Source: Proteobacteria bacterium HN_bin10 (GTDB lineage Bacteria; Pseudomonadota; Alphaproteobacteria; Caulobacterales; Aquidulcibacteraceae). From it: a DNA stretch of 7,732 bases. The stretch lies in NCBI GenBank assembly GCA_002083515.1, contig LWDN01000079.1, positions 1-7,732 on the forward strand, in the 5' to 3' direction. Shown here piece after piece: positions 1-6,272 of this stretch; the first letter of the stretch is position 1; each line of letters begins with the position of its first letter. The notes below the pieces were generated by a model that saw nothing but the letters and a program-made list of their open reading frames with translations, was not told the DNA's origin and searched no databases. The position numbers and the translations under genes are program-made.

Positions 1-1
1 C

Positions 2-127
2 GCGCAGGCGTCGCCGGAGGCGCCGCGCTCCTTGCTTGCGACTTCCGCGCTCAACGCCCGTGCCGGCGAGGGCGCCGGCGGTCCAGACGTGGAGCGCCGA
101 CGGCGCTTCTTCGCGAAAACAGTTTGA
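2..127 (+). CDS. Possible C-terminal fragment of an unidentified protein (5' end outside window)
   Basis: This frame is open from the window edge to a TGA at 125-127 and gives 41 residues ending in ERRRRFFAKTV. Most third codon positions are G or C, as expected for a real gene in this genome, whereas the competing + frame that stays open to 387 reads as Arg-rich, uneven composition and looks like a shadow. The fragment is rich in Ala, Pro and Gly, then ends in a basic stretch; such tails are often disordered. No domain or family is recognisable. If real, the gene converges with the serine hydrolase gene that ends at 409. It could also be chance openness in GC-rich DNA. Confidence 0.4.
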   Translation, partial: AQASPEAPRSLLATSALNARAGEGAGGPDVERRRRFFAKTV

Positions 128-408
128 GCGGGGACGATCAGCGTCACGCGCGCCTCCTTCATGTCAAAGTTGGAGAACGGCGCGGCGGGGAGCGCCCCGG
201 AAGCCGCATGGAAGCGGCGCTCGCGTCAGGTGATAATCTACGCTTATTCGCGTTGTTTGCAACGCAGGCTGCCGGAATAAACGACTGTTATTCGCCCATT
301 GCCGCCGTTCGCGCATCCGACGCACGAAACGCACGCCGCGTGGTTTTAGTTCAGGGATCGAGTAAGCTGAGATTGAGTTCGCTTTGACCGAAAGGACAGG
401 CGACGTCT
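128..408. other. Non-coding interval with two small hairpins
   Basis: This interval separates the possible gene fragment on the left from the stop codon of the serine hydrolase gene. It is less GC-rich in its middle (about 230-300). Two perfect small inverted repeats are visible: GCGTTG-TTTG-CAACGC at 250-265, and GAATAA-N7-TTATTC at 275-293. The octamer TTATTCGC occurs at 244-251 and again at 288-295. Neither hairpin is followed by a convincing T-run on either strand, so I do not call a terminator. I see no convincing gene here. Confidence 0.5.
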
Positions 409-1650
409 CTATTCCGACGACCGCCGCGGGACGAACGCTTGCGCGATTTGGTCCGTCGCGATCACAAGGTCGTCGACGCTCGTCCCGCCCTTGTTCATCA
501 TCAGCGATATGACCATCCCATATTCTGGAAACACCACGAACACGGAGCTGCTGCCGACCGCAGTGCCGGCGTGGTGGTGAGCGATCGTTGTGAGTTCGCC
601 GTCGTAAAGCGTCCATTCGCCAGTGCGCCAACCAAGCGCGTAGTACGCGCCGCCGCGCGCATCGCGCCCGCCTTCGGGCACCGTGACAAGCGCCGCCCTT
701 GTTGTGGCGGAGAGGAGCCGGTCGTCCAGCATGGCAGCGCCGAAGCGCGCCATATCTGTTGGCGTTGAGAGCAGCCCGCCGGAAGGCCAGCGGATGCTGT
801 TGTCGACCGTGAACGCGCGCTTGTAGCTCCCATTTTCGACCTCGTAAAACGTTGCACGATCCGATTCAGAGCCTGCGATCGAGTCGAGACCGCTCTGTGT
901 CATGCCAAGCGGCGCGAAAACGGCGCGCTGAAGATAAGCGCCGAAGTCTTGACCGCTGGCCTGCTCGACAGCAGCGCCAGCCAAGTTGTAGCCGAGACTC
1001 GTGTAGGCGAAGCTGGTGTCCGGCTGAAACAGCAGCGGCGCGTCGGCGATCAAGTCGATTTCCGCATCGACGTCGGCGAAGCGGCGTTGGTTCAAGTGCT
1101 CCCAAGCCGGGAAGCAGAAGCACATGCCATAATCCCGCAAGCCAGCGCGGTGGCTCATCACTTGGCGCAGTGTTATGGGCCAGCGCTGTTCAGGAAAACG
1201 CGGGACATAAGTTTGGATAGGCGCGTCGAGGTTCAGACGTTGCTGATCTACCAATGTACCCACGGCGACTGCAGTGACGGCCTTTGATGTGCTGCCCAGT
1301 CGAAAGCGGGTCGAAAATTCCGCCGGCCGTAATGCTTCGATATCGGCGTACCCCGCGACAGAGCGCCAAACGATCTCGCCATTGATTGAGACTGCCGCCG
1401 AGAGCGCAGGTGCTTGAAGCTCAGCGCGCGCGGCCTCTAGCGCGGCCTGCGCTGCGCTCGCCTGTTCGCTGTAGCGCGGGTCAACGACTTCCGACTGCAC
1501 CGGATACGCGCCCGCCGGCAACGCCGACCAATTCAGGCGATACACGAAAACCGGCTCAAATAGCTTGTATGCGATCGGTAGAGCGACGGTGATCGCGCCC
1601 AGGAGAAACACGATCCCCAGCAATCCGCGCTTTGACCTGGTTTTGCTCAT
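409..1650 (-). CDS. Membrane-anchored serine hydrolase, beta-lactamase/LACTB-like (class C / PBP-type fold)
   Basis: The 413-residue protein begins with a short basic stretch (KTRSKRG) and one hydrophobic segment at about residues 9-27, so it is probably anchored in the inner membrane with the catalytic domain in the periplasm. The nucleophile motif is S120-T-S-K123 (SxxK). The second motif is Y216-T-S, followed by LGYNLAG, where class C beta-lactamases have YxN. The third is H360-A-G362 followed by TAVGSSS. The YxS and HxGxAVGxSS pattern resembles mitochondrial LACTB and bacterial relatives, which are peptidases or esterases more often than true beta-lactamases. The start is set by GAGGAA (1657-1662), six bases before the ATG, and the ATG overlaps the regulator stop as ATGA. 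The substrate is unknown; a short peptide, a muropeptide or an ester are all possible. Antibiotic resistance should not be assumed. Confidence 0.9.
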   Translation of the reverse strand: MSKTRSKRGLLGIVFLLGAITVALPIAYKLFEPVFVYRLNWSALPAGAYPVQSEVVDPRYSEQASAAQAALEAARAELQAPALSAAVSINGEIVWRSVAGYADIEALRPAEFSTRFRLGSTSKAVTAVAVGTLVDQQRLNLDAPIQTYVPRFPEQRWPITLRQVMSHRAGLRDYGMCFCFPAWEHLNQRRFADVDAEIDLIADAPLLFQPDTSFAYTSLGYNLAGAAVEQASGQDFGAYLQRAVFAPLGMTQSGLDSIAGSESDRATFYEVENGSYKRAFTVDNSIRWPSGGLLSTPTDMARFGAAMLDDRLLSATTRAALVTVPEGGRDARGGAYYALGWRTGEWTLYDGELTTIAHHHAGTAVGSSSVFVVFPEYGMVISLMMNKGGTSVDDLVIATDQIAQAFVPRRSSE

Positions 1651-1892
1651 TGGTTCTTCCTCGTTGCGCCGTATGGCGGCGGTCCGTTCCAAAAGAAGAG
1701 ATCGTCGACGCCGCAGCCGAAGACGGCCGCTAGGCGCATGGCGAGCTCCAGCGATGGCGCGTAGCGACCCGTTTCCAGCGCCACGATTGTCTGTCGTGTG
1801 ACGCCGACGGCCTGCGCCAATGCTTGCTGCGTCATCTGCCCATGATCAAAACGCCTACGCCGCAAATGATTGCCGATCGGCGGAGCGGTCAT
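1647..1892 (-). CDS. Small XRE/Cro-CI-type transcriptional regulator
   Basis: This is an 81-residue single-domain DNA-binding protein. The helix-turn-helix spans about residues 20-42: TQQALAQAVG is the positioning helix and VTRQTIVALETGRY is the turn and recognition helix. The conserved tail PSLELAMRLAAVFGCGVDDLF follows, as in compact XRE regulators of the MTQEELAEKVGVSRQTI type. There is no ligand or dimerisation domain beyond the HTH. The ATG overlaps the stop of the upstream membrane protein gene (ATGA), and the stop overlaps the hydrolase start (ATGA), so the three genes should be translationally coupled. In this family such regulators commonly sit next to a small membrane protein and repress their own operon; the dyad at 2541-2551 is the obvious candidate operator. 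The cognate signal is not visible from sequence. Confidence 0.92.
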   Translation of the reverse strand: MTAPPIGNHLRRRRFDHGQMTQQALAQAVGVTRQTIVALETGRYAPSLELAMRLAAVFGCGVDDLFFWNGPPPYGATRKNQ

Positions 1893-2518
1893 TGATCCAC
1901 GCTTGCGGTTGCTTGCGCATCGCGCGCGTATGCGATGAGTTGTGTAAAATATTGCGCCAGCGCCGAAATCACGATGAGCGCGATGAGCAAATTGGCGATG
2001 AAGAAGTGAGAAAACGGCGCGCGCAGGTCCGGCGGTGCAAACCCTAGAAAGAATAGCAAGACGAGAAGTTGAGCGATGAGCGCCGCGTAACTCGCGCGTA
2101 ACCCCGTGGCAGCGAACCCGCGATCGCGTTCATCAGGCTCCTGATCGCCGCCATGAAACACGAAAGCGCTGACGACGATTGCCGCCAGAATGGTCCAGGA
2201 ATCTGTCGCCAGCGAATTGCCGCTGCCGACGTGCAGGTCGATCCTTGGATGAGCGAGGGAGGTCAGCATGTGCCCAGCAGCCATCGCTGAACTCGCGAGC
2301 CTGTGCCACACGACGCGTTCGGGACCGCTGGGGTCCGCGCCGTGCTCCTTGAGGCGCTCCCAACGCAAACGCGCTGCGATCGCCCAGCCCAGCAGGACGG
2401 TTGCGCCAACCCAGCCCGTGGAAAAGCTAAAGTTGATCGATGTCCATGCGAGCGCCCAGCCCAAAGCCAACGCTGTGGCTGAAAATCCGATCACCTTGAG
2501 CAACCAAGCCGCCTCCAT
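1889..2518 (-). CDS. Multi-pass membrane protein with DERD motif (DUF2178-like), partner of the XRE regulator
   Basis: The 209-residue protein has about five hydrophobic segments: residues 10-28, 35-49, 107-122, 143-161 and 171-191. A charged stretch with D129-E-R-D132 precedes the fourth segment. A DERD motif just before a membrane span, together with an adjacent small XRE gene, is typical of DUF2178-like membrane proteins; I make this assignment by pattern, not by alignment. Catalytic motifs are absent. It is the first gene of the operon and overlaps the regulator gene by four bases. The ATG at 2518 has no clear Shine-Dalgarno sequence and the predicted promoter lies only about 14 bp upstream, so the mRNA may be almost leaderless. 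A role as membrane sensor or sequestering partner of the regulator is inference. Confidence 0.75.
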   Translation of the reverse strand: MEAAWLLKVIGFSATALALGWALAWTSINFSFSTGWVGATVLLGWAIAARLRWERLKEHGADPSGPERVVWHRLASSAMAAGHMLTSLAHPRIDLHVGSGNSLATDSWTILAAIVVSAFVFHGGDQEPDERDRGFAATGLRASYAALIAQLLVLLFFLGFAPPDLRAPFSHFFIANLLIALIVISALAQYFTQLIAYARDAQATASVDQ

Positions 2519-2531
2519 TCAACAAAAGTCC

Positions 2532-2566
2532 TGTATAGCGGACATAATGTCTGGTCAAGCGGACAT
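2532..2566 (-). promoter_or_regulatory. Promoter with nested operator for the membrane protein-XRE-hydrolase operon
   Basis: Read on the minus strand, TTGACC (2558-2553) is followed after 15 bases by TATACA (2537-2532), a sigma70-like pair with a slightly short spacer. The spacer contains the perfect 11-bp dyad GACATTATGTC (2551-2541). The plus strand also carries AGCGGACAT twice, at 2537-2545 and 2558-2566, exactly 21 bp apart (two helical turns): one copy overlaps the -10 side and the other abuts the -35. A repressor bound here would block RNA polymerase. The natural candidate is the XRE protein encoded by the second gene, giving autoregulation. Transcription would begin about seven bases before the ATG at 2518. 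Confidence 0.6.
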
Positions 2567-2715
2567 TGTGGGTTTGGAGCGCTCGTGATTTGGCTGAGTG
2601 GCGTTGCTGACTGGCGCGCGCGGCTCTTCCGCCGCTTTAGTTAGCGGGCGGCTGGTGATGGTTCGCTGCAGCCGTTTCATCATGGATGTCTGAGTTCGGC
2701 GAAATGCGGACTTCG
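2567..2715. other. Intergenic spacer without recognisable gene
   Basis: This spacer lies between the GNAT gene stop (2716) and the operator region of the next minus-strand operon. A weak 5-bp GC hairpin (2620-2624 with 2631-2635) followed by TTTAG is present, but on the plus strand, where no gene ends. An open minus-strand frame crossing it runs antisense into the GNAT gene and has no coding character. Confidence 0.5.
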
Positions 2716-3306
2716 CTACTGAAGCATACGCACCCTTGCCTCCAGCCCCGCGCGCACGGCTGGCCATTCTTCCCGGATCACGGAGAACCAAGCCGTGTCG
2801 CGCAATGTGCCGTCGGCGCGGCGCATGTGTCTGCGGTGGATGCCTTCGAATTGCGCGCCCATTTTCAGCATCGCGCCGCGTGAATGTGCGTTCAACGCGT
2901 CGGTCTTTAGCTCGACACGCTCGGCCCCTTGGTCGAACGCATTGCCGATCAGCAGCAGCTTGCAGCTCGGATTGACGATGCCGCCCTGGGCGGCGCGCAC
3001 GTACCAGGTCGAGCCGATCTCGACCCCGGCGTCGCGCGGGCGGATGTTGAGGTAGCAGGATTGGCCGACGACGGCGCCGTCCAGAAACACCGCGTGCGGG
3101 ATGGAGCGGCCGGCGGCCTGGTCGGCGCGCAACAGATCGAACCAGGCGCTGTAGCCGCGCTCGGCGACGCCGAACGGGATGTGCTGGAAAATGCTCAGGT
3201 CCGCCTCGGCGGCGGCGATCAGCCCGGCGCGGTGGTCTTCCGCGAACGGCTCGAGCCGCACCCGGCCCCGTTCCAATATCCTAGCGGCAAGGTCCATCGC
3301 GCGCAT
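2716..3306 (-). CDS. GNAT-family N-acetyltransferase (RimJ/RimL-like)
   Basis: The 196-residue protein is a single GNAT domain. It begins with GRVRLEPF (about 14-21), the usual first strand of RimJ/RimL-type enzymes. VEIGSTWYV (95-103) is the central strand before the acetyl-CoA pyrophosphate loop (RAAQGGIVN, 104-112). The segment from KTDALNAHSRGAM to KMGAQFEG (134-155) matches the conserved motif B region in which the helix after N139-x-x-S is followed by the GxxxEG turn. The enzyme would transfer an acetyl group from acetyl-CoA to an amine; the substrate, whether protein N-terminus or small molecule, cannot be read from sequence. The start is uncertain: ATG at 3306, ATG at 3297 and GTG at 3318 are in frame. 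I chose 3306 because a GGGGG run lies just upstream. The gene diverges from the acyl-CoA dehydrogenase gene across 66 bases. Confidence 0.88.
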   Translation of the reverse strand: MRAMDLAARILERGRVRLEPFAEDHRAGLIAAAEADLSIFQHIPFGVAERGYSAWFDLLRADQAAGRSIPHAVFLDGAVVGQSCYLNIRPRDAGVEIGSTWYVRAAQGGIVNPSCKLLLIGNAFDQGAERVELKTDALNAHSRGAMLKMGAQFEGIHRRHMRRADGTLRDTAWFSVIREEWPAVRAGLEARVRMLQ

Positions 3307-3360
3307 TGCCCCCGTCACGCCCGGGCTTTAGCGTGAGCCAACACGCGCCGCCAGCCGCGC

Positions 3361-3367
3361 GGGAGGA
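3361..3367 (+). promoter_or_regulatory. Ribosome binding site of the acyl-CoA dehydrogenase gene
   Basis: GGGAGGA lies five bases before the ATG at 3373 and fixes that start over any upstream in-frame codon. It falls inside the short divergent interval (3307-3372) that must also hold the promoters for both flanking genes; I could not pick out a confident -35/-10 pair there. Confidence 0.7.
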
Positions 3368-3372
3368 CACCC

Positions 3373-4659
3373 ATGCATTTCGAGCATTCCGAGAACACCA
3401 AGAAGTGGATCGGCAAGGTCCAGGCTTTCATGGACGAGCACATCTATCCCGCCGTGCCGCGTTACGAGGCCGAGCAGAAGGAGGGCGGCCGCTGGAAGGT
3501 GATCCAAGTGGTGGAGGAGCTCAAGGCCAAGGCCAAGAAGCAGGGTCTTTGGAATATGTTCATGCCGCCCTCGGCTGGCGCGGCGCACGTGGATGATACG
3601 TTCGAGTTCGAGGGGCCGCGCCTCACCAATCTCGAATACGCGCCGCTGGCGGAAATTATGGGCCGCGTCGGCTTCGCCTCGGAAGTGTTCAATTGCTCGG
3701 CGCCGGACACCGGCAACATGGAAGTGTTCGAGCGCTACGGCACGCGCGCGCAGAAGGACCAATGGCTGAAGCCGCTGATGAACGGCGAAATCCGTTCGGC
3801 CTTCCTGATGACCGAGCCGGCGGTGGCCTCTTCCGACGCCACCAACATTCAGTGCGAAATCCGGCGCGACGGCGGCGACTACGTCATCAACGGCCGCAAG
3901 TGGTGGTCGAGCGGCGCCGGCGACCCACGCTGCAAGGTCGCCATTCTCATGGGCAAGACCAATCCCGACAATCCCAAGCACAGTCAGCAGAGCCAAATCC
4001 TGGTGCCGCTCGACGCCAAGGGCATCACCATTCTGCGGCCGCTGACCGTGTTCGGTTATGACGACGCCCCGCACGGCCACATGGAAATCAAGCTCGAGAA
4101 CGTGCGCGTGCCGGCGGAAAATCTGCTGCTCGGCGAAGGGCGCGGGTTCGAGATCGCGCAGGGGCGCTTGGGGCCCGGCCGCATCCACCATTGCATGCGC
4201 ACCATCGGCGCGGCGGAAGCGGCGCTCGAAGCCTTGTGCAAGCGCATCACTCAGCGCGTCGCCTTCGGCAAGACCATCGCCGAACACAGCGTCTGGGAAC
4301 AGCGCATTGCCGAGGCCCGCACCGATATCGAGATGAACCGGCTTCTGTGTTTGAAGGCCGCTTACATGATGGATGTCGCCGGCAACAAGGTGGCCAAGAA
4401 CGAGATCGCCATGATCAAGCTGGCGGCGCCGCGCATGGCGCTGAAAATCATCGACGACGCCATCCAGGCGCATGGCGGCGCCGGCGTCTGTCAGGATTTC
4501 GGGCTAGCCAAATCCTATGCCGGCATCCGCACGCTGCGTTTGGCCGATGGGCCCGACGAAGTGCACGCCCGTTCGATCGCGCTCAACGAGCTTGCCAAAT
4601 ACGGCTGGACCGGCAAGCGCGCCAAGAGCGAAGGCGAAAGCCTGCCCGGCATGCGCTAG
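3373..4659 (+). CDS. Acyl-CoA dehydrogenase, ACAD10/ACAD11-like
   Basis: This is a full-length 428-residue flavoenzyme. The N-terminal helical domain covers about residues 1-140. The FAD/substrate signature MTEPAVASSDA is at 146-156. The beta domain runs to about 255, with GRKWWSSGAGD at 174-184. The C-terminal helical domain contains RVAFGK (295-300), which contributes to FAD binding, and QAHGGAGV (365-372). The segment LADGPDEVH (390-398) occupies the place where medium-chain enzymes have YEGT with the catalytic Glu, so D392 is the likely base, as in ACAD10/11-type proteins; this rests on my by-eye alignment. It should oxidise an acyl-CoA to the trans-2-enoyl-CoA, passing electrons to ETF. 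ACAD11-type enzymes favour long or unusual acyl chains, but the chain here cannot be predicted. It is the first gene of a likely operon with the cupin-membrane protein nine bases downstream. Confidence 0.95.
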   Translation: MHFEHSENTKKWIGKVQAFMDEHIYPAVPRYEAEQKEGGRWKVIQVVEELKAKAKKQGLWNMFMPPSAGAAHVDDTFEFEGPRLTNLEYAPLAEIMGRVGFASEVFNCSAPDTGNMEVFERYGTRAQKDQWLKPLMNGEIRSAFLMTEPAVASSDATNIQCEIRRDGGDYVINGRKWWSSGAGDPRCKVAILMGKTNPDNPKHSQQSQILVPLDAKGITILRPLTVFGYDDAPHGHMEIKLENVRVPAENLLLGEGRGFEIAQGRLGPGRIHHCMRTIGAAEAALEALCKRITQRVAFGKTIAEHSVWEQRIAEARTDIEMNRLLCLKAAYMMDVAGNKVAKNEIAMIKLAAPRMALKIIDDAIQAHGGAGVCQDFGLAKSYAGIRTLRLADGPDEVHARSIALNELAKYGWTGKRAKSEGESLPGMR

Positions 4660-4668
4660 AGGATCGGC

Positions 4669-5583
4669 ATGGGGAACCTTTCGGATCAGGACGCAGCGGA
4701 CAAATTCGGCGTTAGAACCGATCACGACATAATGCCGAACGGCGAGGTGCGTCTTCGATTGGTGTCTGACGATGGATCTGCCTACATCAAGACGCTGCGG
4801 CCATCCGCCGGCGCCTGGCAGAACAGCCACTCGCACAAGTCTCTGGTCGAGACCTACGTCGTCCAGAGCGGCTGGATGGCGTTGGCGGCGCTGACGAACG
4901 ACGGCCTGAAAATAACGGTTCATACGCCGGGTGCGCTGGTCTCAACCGAACCGAACGTGGCGCACAATGTCTATCTGGCCGCTGACAGTGTCATACACAC
5001 GATCAAACATGGCGGCGCAGCCGACTGGACGCCGCATCCAGAACTCAATGCGCTTACGACAGCGTTGACCGAGCCTGAATTGTTGGCGCGCGCGGCGTTC
5101 AGTGCGGCGGCCAAGCCATTGGGCGTGTCGGTCGATCAGCGATATGCCTCATACGTCGAAATCTACGACAACATGGACAATCTCATCTGGTTGGTTCCGG
5201 GGTTCGTTCTTACCGCGGGCTTGAGCGCGCTTGGCTTGGTGGTGGAACTCGCAAGCCGCACGCCGCGCGAGTCTGCGCACATGCTGGGCTGGCTGGTGCT
5301 GGCGCTTGTCATATTCTTCTTTATGGGCGGCTACAGCGTGATGCGCATTCGCCATCACCACACCATGATGGGGCGGCAATTGCGCGCGCTGGAGGTGACG
5401 GGCTATTTCTCTGAGCGCGAGAAGTCGCTGAACGCGCGTTATCTGCCAAGCGCGCCTCACCTGTTCATGACGCTGTTCTATGTTCTGGCGGCGGTCTTGC
5501 TGGTGGCGTCGTTGGCGTTGTTCGCATCTTGGGGCGGTTTCCTCGATCTGTTCACGGCGGCGGCGCCCGGTGCGGCGACGTGA
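4669..5583 (+). CDS. Cupin domain fused to a three-span membrane domain
   Basis: The 304-residue protein joins two parts. The N-terminal part is a single-domain cupin. Cupin motif 1 is complete: G48-x5-H54-x-H56-x4-E61-x6-G68. Motif 2 is relaxed but keeps P95 and H99, so the four usual metal ligands (H54, H56, E61, H99) are all present. The C-terminal part has three hydrophobic spans (about 172-194, 205-225, 265-288). The strongly basic loop at 226-257 should be cytoplasmic, which also places the cupin in the cytoplasm. The start is supported by GAGG seven bases upstream, and the ATG follows the dehydrogenase stop by nine bases. It overlaps the next gene as GTGA. I do not recognise a named family for the whole protein. 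A metal-binding sensor or small-molecule enzyme tethered to the membrane is possible, but neither is shown. Confidence 0.85.
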   Translation: MGNLSDQDAADKFGVRTDHDIMPNGEVRLRLVSDDGSAYIKTLRPSAGAWQNSHSHKSLVETYVVQSGWMALAALTNDGLKITVHTPGALVSTEPNVAHNVYLAADSVIHTIKHGGAADWTPHPELNALTTALTEPELLARAAFSAAAKPLGVSVDQRYASYVEIYDNMDNLIWLVPGFVLTAGLSALGLVVELASRTPRESAHMLGWLVLALVIFFFMGGYSVMRIRHHHTMMGRQLRALEVTGYFSEREKSLNARYLPSAPHLFMTLFYVLAAVLLVASLALFASWGGFLDLFTAAAPGAAT

Positions 5584-5993
5584 CGTTCGCGTGGGGGGTG
5601 AGCGTCTTGGCGCTGCTGTTCGGCGCCGCGCTCGGCGCGCGTGGTCTGATCGATCCGCATTGGGCGGCGAAATTCGTGCGCCTCAGAGAAGACGAGCAGG
5701 GCGGCGGCTTCGCCGAGTTCCGCGCCACCTATGGCGGCGTCTTCTTGGGCCTGCATGCCGTCGCGCTGCTGTTCGCGTTGATCTATCTGATGGGCGGCGA
5801 ATACGTGATCGGCGTGTGCGCGACCGGCGCCGGCGCCGCGGTGGCGGCGGGCTGGGCCGGCGCTGCGCTCGGACGCGGGCTCGCCATCTGGCGCGACGGC
5901 GCCGACACGCCTTTCAACCGCTTGAGCATGGGCGTCGAGAGCGCGCTCGCGTTGGCGATCGCCATGCCGTGGCTGGTGTGGTTTTTGCTCTGA
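5580..5993 (+). CDS. Small four-span membrane protein, DUF4345-like
   Basis: The 137-residue hydrophobic protein has four predicted spans at about 4-20, 53-72, 75-95 and 117-135. The segment FRATYGGVFLGLHA (47-60) and the later GRGLAIWRDGADTPFNR (98-114) before the last span match the pattern I know from DUF4345-type proteins. Their function is unknown. I chose the GTG at 5580 because it overlaps the preceding stop as GTGA, giving translational coupling, and because the protein then starts directly at the first span. A TTG at 5529 in the same frame would add 17 residues overlapping the upstream gene and is less likely. It is the last gene of the apparent dehydrogenase-cupin-membrane operon, and its last codons contain the -35 element proposed for the toxin-antitoxin operon. 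Confidence 0.82.
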   Translation: MTFAWGVSVLALLFGAALGARGLIDPHWAAKFVRLREDEQGGGFAEFRATYGGVFLGLHAVALLFALIYLMGGEYVIGVCATGAGAAVAAGWAGAALGRGLAIWRDGADTPFNRLSMGVESALALAIAMPWLVWFLL

Positions 5994-6013
5994 AGCGCCG
6001 GATGTGCTAAACT
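5985..6013 (+). promoter_or_regulatory. Promoter of the toxin-antitoxin operon, leaderless or nearly so
   Basis: TTGCTC (5985-5990) and TAAACT (6008-6013) are separated by 17 bases, and TG at 6005-6006 makes an extended -10. The start of transcription would fall about seven bases after the -10, at or next to the antitoxin ATG at 6021. No Shine-Dalgarno sequence precedes that ATG, which fits a leaderless message. The -35 lies within the last codons of the upstream gene. The -35 is weak (TTG only), so this remains a prediction. Confidence 0.5.
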
Positions 6014-6020
6014 ACACGGC

Positions 6021-6272
6021 ATGAAGACTCTGACCATCACCATTTCGGATGAGACCTCCGAGAAATTGGCCGATCACGCGGCGGAGAACGGCAAGAGCGC
6101 CGAGGAGTGGGCAGCTTGGATGCTCGAAGACGCCTACGATGATGATTGGCTGAACGACCTCAGCGAGGAAGACCGCGCTGGGCTCGCACAAGCGCTCGCT
6201 GAAGCGGATCGCGGCGAAGGCATTCCGCACGAAGAGGTGGTGGCCGAGATGCGGCGTAAGTTCGGGTGGTAA
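6021..6272 (+). CDS. Antitoxin, ribbon-helix-helix (ParD/CopG-like)
   Basis: The 83-residue acidic protein begins with a short strand (MKTLTITISDE) and two helices (about 11-22 and 26-37) that fit a ribbon-helix-helix DNA-binding fold, in which two copies pair to form the DNA-contacting ribbon. The acidic C-terminal half, with LSEEDRAGLAQALAEADRGE followed by a Pro-His-Glu-Glu segment, resembles the toxin-binding tail of ParD-like antitoxins. The gene lies directly before the ParE-like toxin and overlaps it by seven bases, the standard order. The antitoxin would neutralise the toxin and repress the operon promoter just upstream. Its exact subfamily is not certain. Confidence 0.87.
   Translation: MKTLTITISDETSEKLADHAAENGKSAEEWAAWMLEDAYDDDWLNDLSEEDRAGLAQALAEADRGEGIPHEEVVAEMRRKFGW

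Noticed and set aside
124..387. Plus-strand open frame through the left intergenic interval
   Set aside because: It has a TTG start without a ribosome binding site, lacks GC bias at third positions in its middle, and shows no recognisable motif.
164..631. Minus-strand open frame overlapping the hydrolase 3' end
   Set aside because: Its upper part is out of frame with the hydrolase, and the remainder lies in non-coding DNA with an Arg-rich translation.
2620..2640. GC hairpin followed by TTTAG as a terminator
   Set aside because: It is oriented for plus-strand transcripts, where no gene ends, and the stem has only 5 bp.
3328..4473. Long minus-strand open frame of 381 codons inside the acyl-CoA dehydrogenase gene
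   Set aside because: It lies antisense to a gene with all family motifs, is rich in His, Arg and Ala as expected from mirrored GC-rich codons, and shows no domain.
5480..6010. Plus-strand Arg-rich open frame over the DUF4345-like gene
   Set aside because: It is dominated by Arg runs and overlaps two genes with clear membrane-protein periodicity in another frame.
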